DNA of 64,000 nt from an uncultured Sutterella sp. Lineage in GTDB: Bacteria; Pseudomonadota; Gammaproteobacteria; Burkholderiales; Burkholderiaceae_F. The notes under the pieces are model-generated. The model saw only the letters and a list, made by a program, of their open reading frames with translations. It ran no database searches and was not told the origin of the DNA. This document shows positions 49,361 to 59,976 of this stretch, in pieces. The stretch is taken from NCBI GenBank assembly GCA_900764215.1, contig CAAFNI010000208.1, positions 7,751 through 71,750 on the forward strand. The letters run 5' to 3'. Position 1 is the stretch's first letter, and each line of letters begins with the position of its first letter. A program made the translations under genes and the position numbers.

Positions 49361-49900
49361 TTATGCAGGCTCTCGTTCGAGCGACCGTCTCTCCGGCAGA
49401 GAGAGAATGAGAGAAGCGGCCGGCCACAAGGCGGCACTTGTGAAGCTCTGCATGAACCAGGGAAGACCGGGCCATAGGCCGTCAAACCACAGACGGATCA
49501 TCAGAACAACGATCTGAGCAACAAGAAGGAGGGGCAGAATGTGAAGCGCCTGGCCGAATAGACCGAACCAAGGAAGTCTGCGGTGCAGCGAATAGGCTGA
49601 GTAGGACAGAATGACGTAGGCAAGCGCTTGCTGGCCGAGCACGCTGCCGTTTTGCACGTCCATTAGAAGGCCGCAGGTGAAGGCGATGGTCATGCCTACG
49701 TGCCGAGGATGGTGGATGGTCCAGTAAATGAGCGTGAGAGCCAGCGGATCAGGGAGCCAGAGAACGTTCGCCGTCGAGCCTGCCAGATTGAACAGGTAGC
49801 TGATCAGAAACGTGCTGATGATCCATAGAGGTCGGGCTCGAGTTTGAATGTGCTCTCCTCCGCGTCCGTCGTTCATGTCTAGGGTTTTGTATTGCTTCAT
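49361..49900 (-). CDS. mreD: Rod shape-determining protein MreD
   Basis: A 179-residue membrane protein with about five helices (LWIISTFLISYLFNLAGSTA, HILPLLLVAQIVVLMIRLWF). The sequence is poorly conserved in this family, but size, topology and position between mreC and mrdA identify it. Its ATG overlaps the mreC stop by four bases. Confidence 0.93.
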   Translation of the reverse strand: MKQYKTLDMNDGRGGEHIQTRARPLWIISTFLISYLFNLAGSTANVLWLPDPLALTLIYWTIHHPRHVGMTIAFTCGLLMDVQNGSVLGQQALAYVILSYSAYSLHRRLPWFGLFGQALHILPLLLVAQIVVLMIRLWFDGLWPGLPWFMQSFTSAALWPAASLILSLPERRSLEREPA

Positions 49901-50790
49901 CGTCCGGCCCTGCGCCTGATGGTGCCGTCTTGGTCCTTCTTGTCAAAGACGGATGTGACGTTGGGATTCGTCAAGATGACCGTGGCGAACTGGATGTCCT
50001 CGAGTTCGACGCTCGGAATGACCGAAACGGCCATGTAGGTTTCCCCGGGCTTGTGAAGGGTCTTGTTTACGGTTCCCACCATGATCTGCCTGGGGAAGAT
50101 CTTGTCGAGTCCAGAGGTAACCAGCCTGTCGCCGCCCTTGATGTCGGCGGACGGCTGCACGAAGAGCAGGTCCATCAACTCTTCTCCCGTCCCGGCCAGA
50201 ATGTATCGTTCGCCCGTGCGCTCGTTCATGACTGCGATCCGTTGGCGATGATCTGTGATGAGGGTGATTTCAGATTGCGTAGCGGCCACGCGCGTGATCT
50301 GTCCAAGAATGCCGAAGGCGCCGATGACGGGCATGCCCTGCATGATGCCGCTCTTTTCCCCCAGATTGATCTGAAGGCGGCGCGTGAACTGATCGGAGAC
50401 TCGGCCCAGCACTTCGCCTGTGACCACTCGATCGGCTTCACGCGGAACAGCGTTGACGAGTTGTCGAAGACGTTCGTTTTCCTCTCGCATTTCACGCAGG
50501 CGTGCGACTTCAAGGGAGAGCTTCTGATTTTCTTCAAGCAGCTGGTCGTTGGCGGTCTTTAGCTTGACCTTGCTGATGAAATATCCCTCGCCTTCGCCAA
50601 GTAGCGTGATGGGAAGCGTGGCGAAATGCACCATGGGCGTGGTGAAGCTGATCACCGTGCTGCGGAAATTGTCGAGTGACCGAAGACGCCCGTCGACCAG
50701 GATGAGAATGACGCAGATCAGAACGAAGAACAAAAATCTGACTCGTGCAGAAATGCCCTGTCTGAAGAGTGGTGGCGGGCCGTATTCCAT
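49897..50790 (-). CDS. mreC: Rod shape-determining protein MreC
   Basis: The 297-residue protein starts at the ATG at 50790 (MEYGPPPLFRQGISARVRFL), with one N-terminal membrane helix, a coiled coil (LEENQKLSLEVARLREMREE) and a periplasmic beta-domain (ERYILAGTGEELMDLLFVQP). MreC links MreB to the wall-synthesis enzymes. It lies after mreB with a terminator between them, so it probably has some separate expression. Confidence 0.95.
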   Translation of the reverse strand: MEYGPPPLFRQGISARVRFLFFVLICVILILVDGRLRSLDNFRSTVISFTTPMVHFATLPITLLGEGEGYFISKVKLKTANDQLLEENQKLSLEVARLREMREENERLRQLVNAVPREADRVVTGEVLGRVSDQFTRRLQINLGEKSGIMQGMPVIGAFGILGQITRVAATQSEITLITDHRQRIAVMNERTGERYILAGTGEELMDLLFVQPSADIKGGDRLVTSGLDKIFPRQIMVGTVNKTLHKPGETYMAVSVIPSVELEDIQFATVILTNPNVTSVFDKKDQDGTIRRRAGR

Positions 50791-50828
50791 GAAGATCAAT
50801 CCTCGGGATTCTTGCCTTCGAATGAAAC

Positions 50829-50862
50829 AAAAAAATGCGCTCGGGACGAGCTCCCGGGCGCG
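50829..50862 (-). terminator. Terminator between mreB and mreC
   Basis: On the minus strand GCGC-CCGGGA pairs with TCCCGAGCGC and a run of seven T follows. It lies just past the mreB stop and may limit read-through into mreC. Confidence 0.75.
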
Positions 50863-50875
50863 TTCTGGGAGTCGG

Positions 50876-52033
<1,158 letters not shown>

Positions 52034-52184
52034 TTAATGATAAACTAACTGATCGCCCGCTGGAGTATGAAATCGGCTCGCGAGCTTTGCTCTCTTGTGT
52101 TTGAGTGTTTCAAAGCTTTAAAAAGATTCCTCCTCGGGAACAGAATCCCTCCTCGAATTTAAACCGCATAAGAGAAGCACGACT

Positions 52185-52472
52185 ATGTCCCTTACGATGG
52201 ACGACATTCGCCGCATTGCCGACCTTGGCCGTATTGACATTTCTGATGAGCAGGCCAGGATCGTTCAGGGCGAGCTTAACGATATTTTTCAGATGATCGA
52301 ACGCATCAGTTCCGTGGATACGACGGGCATTGCTCCTATGCCCAACCCTCACGACGGCGTTCAGCGTCTGCGTGATGACGTCGTCTCGGAAGAAGTGAAC
52401 CGCAGCGAAAACATGAAAAACGCGCCGGAGCAGGCAGAAGGCTGCTTCCTGGTGCCCCAGGTCATTGAATAA
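52185..52472 (+). CDS. gatC: Asp/Glu-tRNA amidotransferase subunit C
   Basis: A 95-residue protein with DDIRRIADLGRIDISDEQAR and ELNDIFQMIERISSVDTTGI, the GatC helical region. It is part of the complex that converts Glu-tRNA(Gln) and Asp-tRNA(Asn). It heads gatCAB, 15 bases before gatA. Confidence 0.96.
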   Translation: MSLTMDDIRRIADLGRIDISDEQARIVQGELNDIFQMIERISSVDTTGIAPMPNPHDGVQRLRDDVVSEEVNRSENMKNAPEQAEGCFLVPQVIE

Positions 52473-52487
52473 TCGAACGAGTAGGAA

Positions 52488-53948
52488 ATGGAAAAGGACA
52501 TTACTTTCGCTTCGGTGGCCGAATTGTCCCGAATGCTGACCGCCCGTGAAGTTTCATCGGTCGAACTTGCCCAACACTATCTGGCCCGCATCGAGGCTCA
52601 TCAGAATCTCAATGCCTTCCTTGACGTCCGTCCGGAAGCCACAATCGAGCAGGCTCGCAGGGCCGACGAACGGATTGCCGCAGGTACGGCAACGCCGCTT
52701 ACCGGCATTCCCATCGCGCACAAGGACATCTTTGTTACTCGCGAATGGGCCTCCACCGCAGCGAGCCGCATGCTCGAGGGCTATATGAGCCCCTTTGACG
52801 CCACGGTCGTGCGCAAACTCAAGGATGAGGGCATGGTCTGTCTTGGCAAGCTCAACTGCGACGAGTTCGCCATGGGATCCGGCAATGAAAATTCGGCCTA
52901 CGGCAAAGTGTTCAATCCTTGGGATGCCAATGCCGTGCCAGGAGGCTCCTCAGGAGGTTCCTCGAGCGCCGTGGCTGCTGGGCTTGCCCCGATCGTCACC
53001 GGCACCGATACGGGCGGCTCCATTCGTGAACCGGCCAGCTTCACCGGCGTAACCGGGATGAAGCCCACTTATGGTCGTCCGTCTCGCCTCGGCATGATTG
53101 CCTTTGCTTCTTCGCTCGATACAGCCGGCCTTCTTGGTCACTCGGCTGAAGATTGCGCCTGGGTGCTTGGCAGCATGGTCGGCTTTGATCCGAAGGACTC
53201 TACGTCTGTTAACAAGCCCGCCGAAGACTTCAAGCGGCATCTCAACGACGGCGTGGCTGGCCTGCGCATCGGTGTGCCCCGCAAGTGGCTCGGCGAAGGA
53301 CTTGATTCCGAGCTTCGCGCTTCCATCGAAGGGGCGATTGAAACGTATCGCCGCCTGGGGGCGGAAATCGTCGACATTGAGTTGCCGATGGCTGAGCTTG
53401 GCGTGCCCGTTTACTATGTTGTGGCCTGTGCTGAAGCCAGCTCAAATCTGTCGCGATTTGATGGTGTTCGATACGGTCATCGCGCAGCGGAGTACACGGA
53501 CATCGTGGACATGATCAAGAAGTCCCGCAACGAGGGCTTCGGCGCCGAACCGAAGCGCCGCATCATGATCGGTACGTATGTGCTTTCGCACGGCTACTAT
53601 GACGCTTACTATCTGAAGGCCCAGAAGGTTCGTCGCCTGATTGCCAAGGAATTCCACGAAACCTTCAAGAAGGTTGACGTGATCATCAGTCCTGTGACGG
53701 CTGGAACCGCTTACGATTTTGGAGCCAATGCCGATCCTGTTTCGGCCTATTTGTCCGACCTCTACACCATTCCTGCCTCTCTCGCGGGCCTGCCGGGCAT
53801 TTCTGTGCCGTGCGGCATCCATTCCAATGGCCGTCCTCTCGGCTTTCAGTTGCTCGGGGAAACGTTCAGTGAAGCGCGCTTGCTTGGAGTTGCGGCTGCC
53901 TGGCAACGGGAAACGGACTGGCATCTTCGCCATCCGGCTGGTTATTGA
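52488..53948 (+). CDS. gatA: Asp/Glu-tRNA amidotransferase subunit A
   Basis: The amidase subunit (486 aa), supplying ammonia from glutamine. The Lys-Ser-cisSer triad region is seen in PIAHKDIF and [20 protein letters not shown] followed by [14 protein letters not shown]. It works with GatB through an ammonia channel. Second gene of gatCAB. Confidence 0.98.
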   Translation: MEKDITFASVAELSRMLTAREVSSVELAQHYLARIEAHQNLNAFLDVRPEATIEQARRADERIAAGTATPLTGIPIAHKDIFVTREWASTAASRMLEGYMSPFDATVVRKLKDEGMVCLGKLNCDEFAMGSGNENSAYGKVFNPWDANAVPGGSSGGSSSAVAAGLAPIVTGTDTGGSIREPASFTGVTGMKPTYGRPSRLGMIAFASSLDTAGLLGHSAEDCAWVLGSMVGFDPKDSTSVNKPAEDFKRHLNDGVAGLRIGVPRKWLGEGLDSELRASIEGAIETYRRLGAEIVDIELPMAELGVPVYYVVACAEASSNLSRFDGVRYGHRAAEYTDIVDMIKKSRNEGFGAEPKRRIMIGTYVLSHGYYDAYYLKAQKVRRLIAKEFHETFKKVDVIISPVTAGTAYDFGANADPVSAYLSDLYTIPASLAGLPGISVPCGIHSNGRPLGFQLLGETFSEARLLGVAAAWQRETDWHLRHPAGY

Positions 53949-53968
53949 GGTCTCAGGAGAAATAAAAC

Positions 53969-55420
53969 ATGCAGTGGGAAGTTGTGATCGGTCTTGAGAC
54001 GCACGTTCAGCTCTCGACCCGCTCCAAGATTTTTTCAGGCGCCGCCCGCCATTTCGGCGATGAGCCTAATGTCAACGCCTGCTATGTTGATTTGGCTCTC
54101 CCGGGCAGCTTGCCGGTGCTCAATCTCAGCGCAGTTGAGAAAGCCATCCGCTTTGGTCTTGCCATTGACGCGACCGTCGCCAATCATTCAGTTTTTGACC
54201 GCAAAAATTATTTCTATCCGGATTTGCCCAAGGGCTATCAGATCAGCCAGTTCGAGCTTCCGGTTGTTCTTGGCGGCAAGTTGACTTTTCCGGTTCAGCC
54301 TAAAAAAGGGGATCCGTATGTCAAGACTGTCAACCTGACACGTGCTCATCTTGAGGAGGACGCCGGAAAGTCCATTCACGGACTGGTTCAGGGCTGCTCC
54401 GGCATTGACCTCAATCGTGCCGGCACTCCGCTTCTCGAGATTGTGACGGAGCCGGAAATGCGTTCCGCTGCTGAAGCCGTCGGTTATGCCCGAGCGCTTC
54501 ATGCGCTCGTGGTCTGGTTGGGAATTTCGGACGGCAATATGCAGGAAGGCAACTTCCGATGTGATGCCAATGTGTCCGTACGTCCGGTTGGCCAGAAGGA
54601 GTTCGGCACTCGCTGCGAAATCAAGAACTTGAATTCCTTCCGCTTCCTGCAGGAAGCCATCGACTACGAAGTTCGTCGTCAGATTGAACTCATAGAGGAC
54701 GGCGGCAAAGTGGTGCAGGCTACCCGTCTTTATGATCCGGACAAGGGGGAGACGCGACAGATGCGCACGAAGGAAGACTCGATGGATTATCGCTATTTCC
54801 CGGATCCTGACCTTCTTCCGCTCGAAATCAGCGATGATTGGATTGAGCGGGTTCGAGGCGAAATGCCCGAACTCCCGCAGCAGCTCTGTGATCGGTTGCA
54901 GTCTGAATTCGGTCTGCCTCAATATGATGCATCGATGCTGACTGCGAGCCGAGACATTGCCGATTATTATGTTGCGCTTGCCAACAAGGTTTCTGACCGC
55001 AAGATGGCCGCAAACTGGGTTATGGGCGAACTCTCAGCCGCCGTTAACGGCATTGAAGGGATGACCTTCGGCAAAGCTCCCGTAACGCCCGATATTCTTG
55101 CCGCCATCCTAGTTCGCGTGCTCGACAACACCGTTAATCAGAAGGGAGCCAAACAGATTTTTGCGGCTGTCTGGGATGGTGAGGGCACCGATGTTGACGC
55201 TCTCATCGAAGGCAAAGGGCTGAAGCAGATTTCGGATACGGGTGCACTTGAGGGCATCATTGATGAAGTGATCGCAGCCAATCAGAAGTCGGTTGATGAG
55301 TTCCGTGCAGGCAAGCAGAAGGCTTTCAATGCCCTCGTCGGCCAGTGCATGAAGGCTACGCGCGGCAAGGCGAATCCCGCTCAGGTCAATGAGATCCTTC
55401 GTCAGAAGCTCAATGTATGA
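53969..55420 (+). CDS. gatB: Asp/Glu-tRNA amidotransferase subunit B
   Basis: The 483-residue kinase-like subunit that activates the misacylated tRNA. It shows [24 protein letters not shown]-type motifs ([20 protein letters not shown]), [16 protein letters not shown] and a C-terminal helical YqeY-like tail. A strong terminator follows. The presence of gatCAB suggests indirect Gln-tRNA or Asn-tRNA synthesis. Confidence 0.98.
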   Translation: MQWEVVIGLETHVQLSTRSKIFSGAARHFGDEPNVNACYVDLALPGSLPVLNLSAVEKAIRFGLAIDATVANHSVFDRKNYFYPDLPKGYQISQFELPVVLGGKLTFPVQPKKGDPYVKTVNLTRAHLEEDAGKSIHGLVQGCSGIDLNRAGTPLLEIVTEPEMRSAAEAVGYARALHALVVWLGISDGNMQEGNFRCDANVSVRPVGQKEFGTRCEIKNLNSFRFLQEAIDYEVRRQIELIEDGGKVVQATRLYDPDKGETRQMRTKEDSMDYRYFPDPDLLPLEISDDWIERVRGEMPELPQQLCDRLQSEFGLPQYDASMLTASRDIADYYVALANKVSDRKMAANWVMGELSAAVNGIEGMTFGKAPVTPDILAAILVRVLDNTVNQKGAKQIFAAVWDGEGTDVDALIEGKGLKQISDTGALEGIIDEVIAANQKSVDEFRAGKQKAFNALVGQCMKATRGKANPAQVNEILRQKLNV

Positions 55421-55443
55421 AGGGTTGAGCCAATCTGAGCAAT

Positions 55444-55478
55444 AAAAAAAGGAATCGTTGGAAGACGATTCCTTTTTT
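55444..55478. terminator. Bidirectional terminator after gatB
   Basis: AAAAAAAGGAATCGT pairs with ACGATTCCTTTTTT around a six-base loop, with T-runs both ways, between gatB and the convergent pyrE. Confidence 0.93.
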
Positions 55479-55517
55479 CATTTATAGCAGACTGCTAGAG
55501 AGCGCTCAACGGGAAGT

Positions 55518-56195
55518 TCAGGCGCCGTAGCGAGCACGGTAGGCGGCCACGGCTTCCTTGTGGCAGGAGACGGCCTTCGCCATGTCTGTCTCGCCGTTCA
55601 TGAAGGCAAGCAGATCGTTAAGGCAGATGATGGAGGCGACGTTCATGCCGAGAGTCTTTTCTACGTCTTGAACGGCGGAGGTTTCCGTCATGTCGACGGC
55701 GTTTCCGCCGCGTTCCTGTCGATCAAGGGCAATCAGCACGCCGGAGGGCACGGCGCCGTTGGCCTGAATGATTTTGACGGATTCGCGCACGGAAGTGCCG
55801 GCAGAGATCACGTCATCGATGATTACGACCTTGCCCTTGAGCGGAGCGCCGACAATCACGCCGCCTTCACCGTGATCCTTGGCTTCCTTTCGGTTGAAGG
55901 CCCAAGGCACGTCGCAGCCGAGGCGCGAAAGATTCATGGCCACGGAGGCGGCTAGCGGGATGCCTTTGTAGGCCGGACCGAAGATCATGTCGAACTCGAT
56001 TCGACCGGAATTGCGAGCTTCCAGAAGCGTCTTTGCATAAAACTCGCCGAGGCGATCGAGCAGGGCGCCTGTGTTGAAGAGGCCGGCGTTAAAAAAGTAC
56101 GGGGAGAGACGGCCGGCCTTGGTCTTGAACTCGCCGAAGCGAAGGACGTTGGCTTGCAGAGCGAATTCGATGAACTGTTCTTGAATCGGTTGCAT
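55518..56195 (-). CDS. pyrE: Orotate phosphoribosyltransferase
   Basis: A 225-residue enzyme making orotidine 5'-phosphate in pyrimidine synthesis. The PRPP-binding motif is [17 protein letters not shown], and [17 protein letters not shown] plus [13 protein letters not shown] are conserved. It stands alone, divergent from the exonuclease gene. Confidence 0.97.
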   Translation of the reverse strand: MQPIQEQFIEFALQANVLRFGEFKTKAGRLSPYFFNAGLFNTGALLDRLGEFYAKTLLEARNSGRIEFDMIFGPAYKGIPLAASVAMNLSRLGCDVPWAFNRKEAKDHGEGGVIVGAPLKGKVVIIDDVISAGTSVRESVKIIQANGAVPSGVLIALDRQERGGNAVDMTETSAVQDVEKTLGMNVASIICLNDLLAFMNGETDMAKAVSCHKEAVAAYRARYGA

Positions 56196-56308
56196 GACTG
56201 TTTTTTCAATAGGGAAAAGAGGTCGTACGACCTCGCGGGATCGTGTGGCATTGTACTGCTAAACCTCGGTATCCTTAGTTCTTCAAATCTTGTTTCTAAA
56301 GGACTCCG

Positions 56309-57091
56309 ATGTTCCGTATCGTGACTTTCAATGCCAATGGCGTGCGTTCGGCGCTGACCAAAGGCTTCTTCAAGTGGTTCCAAAATCAGAATGCGGACGT
56401 GCTTTGCATTCAGGAGCTCAAGGCTCAGGAGAGAGACATTCCCGCCGAAGTGGCCGAACTTCCCGGCTACTACGCGTTCTTCCACTGTGCAGAAAAGAAG
56501 GGCTACTCTGGCTGCGGCATTTGGTGTCGTCGAAAGCCGGATGAGGTACGCTACGGATTCGGGGATCCTGAGTTTGATGCCGAAGGTCGCTATGTCGAGG
56601 CGATATTCGGCCAGTTAAGCGTCATCTCCTGCTATTTCCCGTCGGGATCCTCTTCGGAGGAGCGGCAGGAGGCGAAGTTTCGCTTTCTGGCTTCATTTTT
56701 AAAGCACCTGGACGAGCTCAAAGCCTATGGCAGACGCATCATTCTTTGCGGCGACGTGAACATTGCTCACAAGGAGATTGACCTCAAGAACTGGAAGGGG
56801 AACGTCAAAAATTCGGGCTTCCTCCCCGAGGAGCGTCAGTGGTTGACGGATCTTTTCGAGAATCATGGATGGTGCGATGTTTTCCGTCTTGTCGACGCGA
56901 GACCCGAGCAGTACACGTGGTGGAGCCAGCGAGGGCAGGCGCGCGCCAAGAATGTCGGTTGGCGCATCGATTATCATCTGGCCACTGACAATGTGGCAAC
57001 CTCTGCCCGAACGGCGTCAATATATCCGAACGAGAAATTCTCAGACCACGCGCCGCTTACCATCGACTATGACTTTGCTTTAGAGGATTGA
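56309..57091 (+). CDS. xth: Exodeoxyribonuclease III (AP endonuclease)
   Basis: A 260-residue Mg-dependent AP endonuclease of the ExoIII/ExoA group for base-excision repair. Catalytic residues are visible in VTFNANGVRSA, CIQELKAQ (Glu), CGDVNIAHKEIDLKN (Asp, Asn), GWRIDYHLAT and the C-terminal FSDHAPLTIDYD (Asp-His). It is followed after three bases by rsuA. Confidence 0.95.
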   Translation: MFRIVTFNANGVRSALTKGFFKWFQNQNADVLCIQELKAQERDIPAEVAELPGYYAFFHCAEKKGYSGCGIWCRRKPDEVRYGFGDPEFDAEGRYVEAIFGQLSVISCYFPSGSSSEERQEAKFRFLASFLKHLDELKAYGRRIILCGDVNIAHKEIDLKNWKGNVKNSGFLPEERQWLTDLFENHGWCDVFRLVDARPEQYTWWSQRGQARAKNVGWRIDYHLATDNVATSARTASIYPNEKFSDHAPLTIDYDFALED

Positions 57092-57094
57092 CGG

Positions 57095-57784
57095 ATGCTG
57101 CTCAAAGACGTGCTTTTTTCGCAAGGCTTCGGAACGCGTTACGACTGCGCGGCCATGGTGGCTTCCGGTGCTGTAGAAATTGCCGGTGTCGTACATGACG
57201 ATCCGGACGAGGACGTCGAGCTCGACGGACTTGTCTTCCGTTGCTTGGGAAGTGATTGGCCCTATCAAGAGAAGGCAATCATCGCACTTAACAAGCCGGC
57301 AGGCTATGAGTGCTCGATGAAGCCTTCTGCTCATCCGTCCGTCATGACGCTGTTGCCGAGTCCGCTTCGCCGCCGCAATATGCAGCCCGTCGGTCGTCTT
57401 GACGTCGACACGACCGGCGTGCTGATCTTTACGGACGATGGTGCGCTGCAGCATCGTCTGATTCATCCCAAGCGTCACGTCCCGAAGGTCTATGACGTCG
57501 TCTGTCGTCATCCCGTGGACGAGCAGACGCGTGAAAAACTCATGGCAGGGGTTGTGCTTGACGATGATCCCAAGCCTGTGGCCGCCAAGAATGTGGAAAT
57601 CCTTGACGAACATCATCTCCGCATGACGCTCGTGCAGGGCAAGTATCATCAGGTCAAGCGCATGATCGCGGCTTGTTCCAATCGATGCGACGGCCTTCAT
57701 CGCTCCGCTTTTGGTCTCTATGTCATGCCCGAGACTCTAAAGCCGGGCGAATGGACATGGTTGGCAAAAAGCGATTTGGTTTAA
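57095..57784 (+). CDS. rsuA: 16S rRNA pseudouridine516 synthase RsuA family
   Basis: A 229-residue protein with an N-terminal S4 domain (LKDVLFSQGFGTRYDCAAMV) and a pseudouridine synthase core with the catalytic Asp in GRLDVDTTGVLIFTDDGAL; QGKYHQVKRMIAACS is the RsuA-specific C-terminal signature. Likely forms pseudouridine 516 in 16S rRNA. It is close behind the exonuclease gene, probably co-transcribed. Confidence 0.92.
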   Translation: MLLKDVLFSQGFGTRYDCAAMVASGAVEIAGVVHDDPDEDVELDGLVFRCLGSDWPYQEKAIIALNKPAGYECSMKPSAHPSVMTLLPSPLRRRNMQPVGRLDVDTTGVLIFTDDGALQHRLIHPKRHVPKVYDVVCRHPVDEQTREKLMAGVVLDDDPKPVAAKNVEILDEHHLRMTLVQGKYHQVKRMIAACSNRCDGLHRSAFGLYVMPETLKPGEWTWLAKSDLV

Positions 57785-57941
57785 CAACTTCCGCGGAATT
57801 CCCCATCCCATGCGAAGCGTTGGGTGGGGATGGATGGCGGTCCGAGCGTCCCCTCGGCAATTCCTGCCCTTGAACTGACCCGCAAAAGACAAACGGCGCT
57901 TTCTCTCCTGGTAAAGACGGAGATTTTCGCGCTGAATTTCT

Positions 57942-59249
57942 ATGAACATCAGTGCGCTAATATCCGATTTCAAGGTTTACCTGAGGCCTCAGCCCGTCAG
58001 GATGTTTCTGTTGGGGTTCAGTTCCGGACTGCCTTTGCTTCTCATTCTTGGAACGCTCAGCTTTTGGCTTCGGGAAGCAGGAGTGGACCTGAAGACCATC
58101 GGCTTCTTCAGTTGGATAGGCTTGGTCTACGGCTTCAAATGGGTGTGGGCGCCGGCAGTTGACCGGCTGCAAATTCCGGTGCTGGGACGCCTGCTTGGAC
58201 GTCGACGCTCATGGCTCCTCCTTTCGCAAGCGGGCGTAATGACGGCGCTGGGAGGCATGGCTGTGTCGGATCCTCAGCTCCATTTGCAGAGCATCATGTT
58301 TTTTGCACTCATGTGCGCCTTTTTTTCAGCAACTCAGGACATTGCACTGGATGCGTATCGGATAGAATCCGCCGATTCGAAGCTGCAGGCGGTGCTCGCA
58401 GCCATGTACCAGACGGGCTATCGACTGGCCATGATCTGGGCCGGTGCGGGAACGCTCGCACTGGCGGCCTGGAGTGCTGGTGGCGAAGCGGGCTATTTCC
58501 CGCATGCGTGGAAGTTCGCTTATCTGGGTATGGCGGGCTCCATGAGCGTAGGCGTGTTGACGGTATTCTTCATAAAGGAGCCCGAGGCGGCTCCTCTGCT
58601 TACCGAGACCGTGCGTCAGTCGTGGCTCGAGCGCATCGCGCTCAATGCCGTAGCTCCCTTTCGAGACTTCTTCCGGCGCTTTGGCTGGGAGGCGGCAGGC
58701 ATTCTGCTTCTGATAGCAACGTATCGCATTTCCGATATCGTTATGGGTGTGATGGCCAATCCCTTCTACGCGGACGCCGGATTTACCAAGGAGGAGATTG
58801 CAACGGTGTCCAAAGTGTTCGGCGTCGTGATGACGCTCGCGGGAGCCTTCATCGGCGGCATTGTAACGATGCGCTTGGGGATTCTCAAGACCCTGGCTGT
58901 CGGCGCGGTTTTGGCGGCGGTTACAAACCTGCTCTTTGCTGTCCTCGCAGGCATCGGGCACAGCGTTGTATTTCTCATCTTCACGGTATCTGCGGACAAT
59001 CTGGCTGCCGGACTCGCAAGTGCGGCCTTCATTGCCTATCTTTCGAGTCTGACAAACAAAGCCTACTCGGCGACTCAGTACGCTCTCTTCAGCAGCCTGA
59101 TGCTGCTTTTGCCCAAGTTCATTGCGGGTTTTTCCGGCGTAATGGTCGAGACTCTCGGCTATCAGAATTTCTTTCTTCTGACGTCATCAATGGGCCTGCC
59201 TGTCATCCTGCTTGTCTGGTGGGTGAGCAGGCAGGCCCGCGGAGCTTGA
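57942..59249 (+). CDS. AmpG-like muropeptide transporter (MFS)
   Basis: A 435-residue protein of twelve membrane helices. The start (PVRMFLLGFSSGLPLLLILG, TLSFWLREAGVDLKTIGFFS) and the segment SATQDIALDAYRIES identify the AmpG family, which imports anhydro-muropeptides from the periplasm for recycling. It fits with the cell-wall genes in this window. An imperfect stem-loop (CCCCATCCCA/TGGGTGGGG) lies in the gap before the start. Confidence 0.88.
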   Translation: MNISALISDFKVYLRPQPVRMFLLGFSSGLPLLLILGTLSFWLREAGVDLKTIGFFSWIGLVYGFKWVWAPAVDRLQIPVLGRLLGRRRSWLLLSQAGVMTALGGMAVSDPQLHLQSIMFFALMCAFFSATQDIALDAYRIESADSKLQAVLAAMYQTGYRLAMIWAGAGTLALAAWSAGGEAGYFPHAWKFAYLGMAGSMSVGVLTVFFIKEPEAAPLLTETVRQSWLERIALNAVAPFRDFFRRFGWEAAGILLLIATYRISDIVMGVMANPFYADAGFTKEEIATVSKVFGVVMTLAGAFIGGIVTMRLGILKTLAVGAVLAAVTNLLFAVLAGIGHSVVFLIFTVSADNLAAGLASAAFIAYLSSLTNKAYSATQYALFSSLMLLLPKFIAGFSGVMVETLGYQNFFLLTSSMGLPVILLVWWVSRQARGA

Positions 59250-59283
59250 TGCAGAAAGGGCGAATATCAGAATGGCCTAGGCT

Positions 59284-59976
59284 TCAGCGGCGGCGACCGC
59301 CCTGTTGGCGGTGCTGATTCTTCAGGGGGAATTTCTTTTTGGGGGACTCCTCTTGTTTTTCGAAGCCTCGGGTGACGGCCGCAATTTCCGCGACGCTTTC
59401 TGCAATGTCTTCCAACGCCTGGTCAAGGTTTTCAATCGGACTTTCCATGTCGAGATCCGCTTTGATTTCCGCCAAATCTCCGGCCACGTCATCCGGCAGG
59501 TGTCGGAGAATGCCTAGCAATGCGCCGTTGATACGATCATCCGTGCTGTCCTTGAGGCCTTCCCAGCGGTTGATTACTTCAGAGAAGCCGAGCGCGAACG
59601 GAATGACGGCGGCCACGCTGTCGGCGCCGCGCATCGGACGGCCGCGATTGTCCTCGATTTCATAGATGATTGGGTCGACGGGGCGGCAACGGGCAAGCGT
59701 CGCGTCAATCGAACGATATCGGCGATAGATGAGCTCTTCCAAGCGATCTTGTTCGTCCGTATCGGCGAGCGCTGCATCCTTTCGGGCTTGAGAGTCAAAG
59801 ATGTAGGGCATCCAGTCGGTTGGCGACGGTTCGTCCGGCAGACACAAGAGTGCGGTCAAGAAGCCGTCCATGTAGTCAGGTTCCATCGGTTCAAACGGTT
59901 CCGGCATGGACGCAAGCAGTTCGCCGAGTTCGACGAATTCGGCGTCGGTCAGCGGTTTTTCGTAGGAATTGCTCAT
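59284..59976 (-). CDS. YecA/YgfB family (UPF0149) protein
   Basis: The protein (230 aa) starts at the ATG at 59976, overlapping the ptsI stop by four bases; longer frames within ptsI are not conserved. It has the family start EKPLTDAEFVELGELLASMP, MDGFLTALLCLPDEPSPTDW and the acidic helices following. The C-terminus is basic (KKKFPLKNQHRQQGGRRR) and lacks the zinc/SEC-C tail of YecA. Function unknown. Confidence 0.85.
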   Translation of the reverse strand: MSNSYEKPLTDAEFVELGELLASMPEPFEPMEPDYMDGFLTALLCLPDEPSPTDWMPYIFDSQARKDAALADTDEQDRLEELIYRRYRSIDATLARCRPVDPIIYEIEDNRGRPMRGADSVAAVIPFALGFSEVINRWEGLKDSTDDRINGALLGILRHLPDDVAGDLAEIKADLDMESPIENLDQALEDIAESVAEIAAVTRGFEKQEESPKKKFPLKNQHRQQGGRRR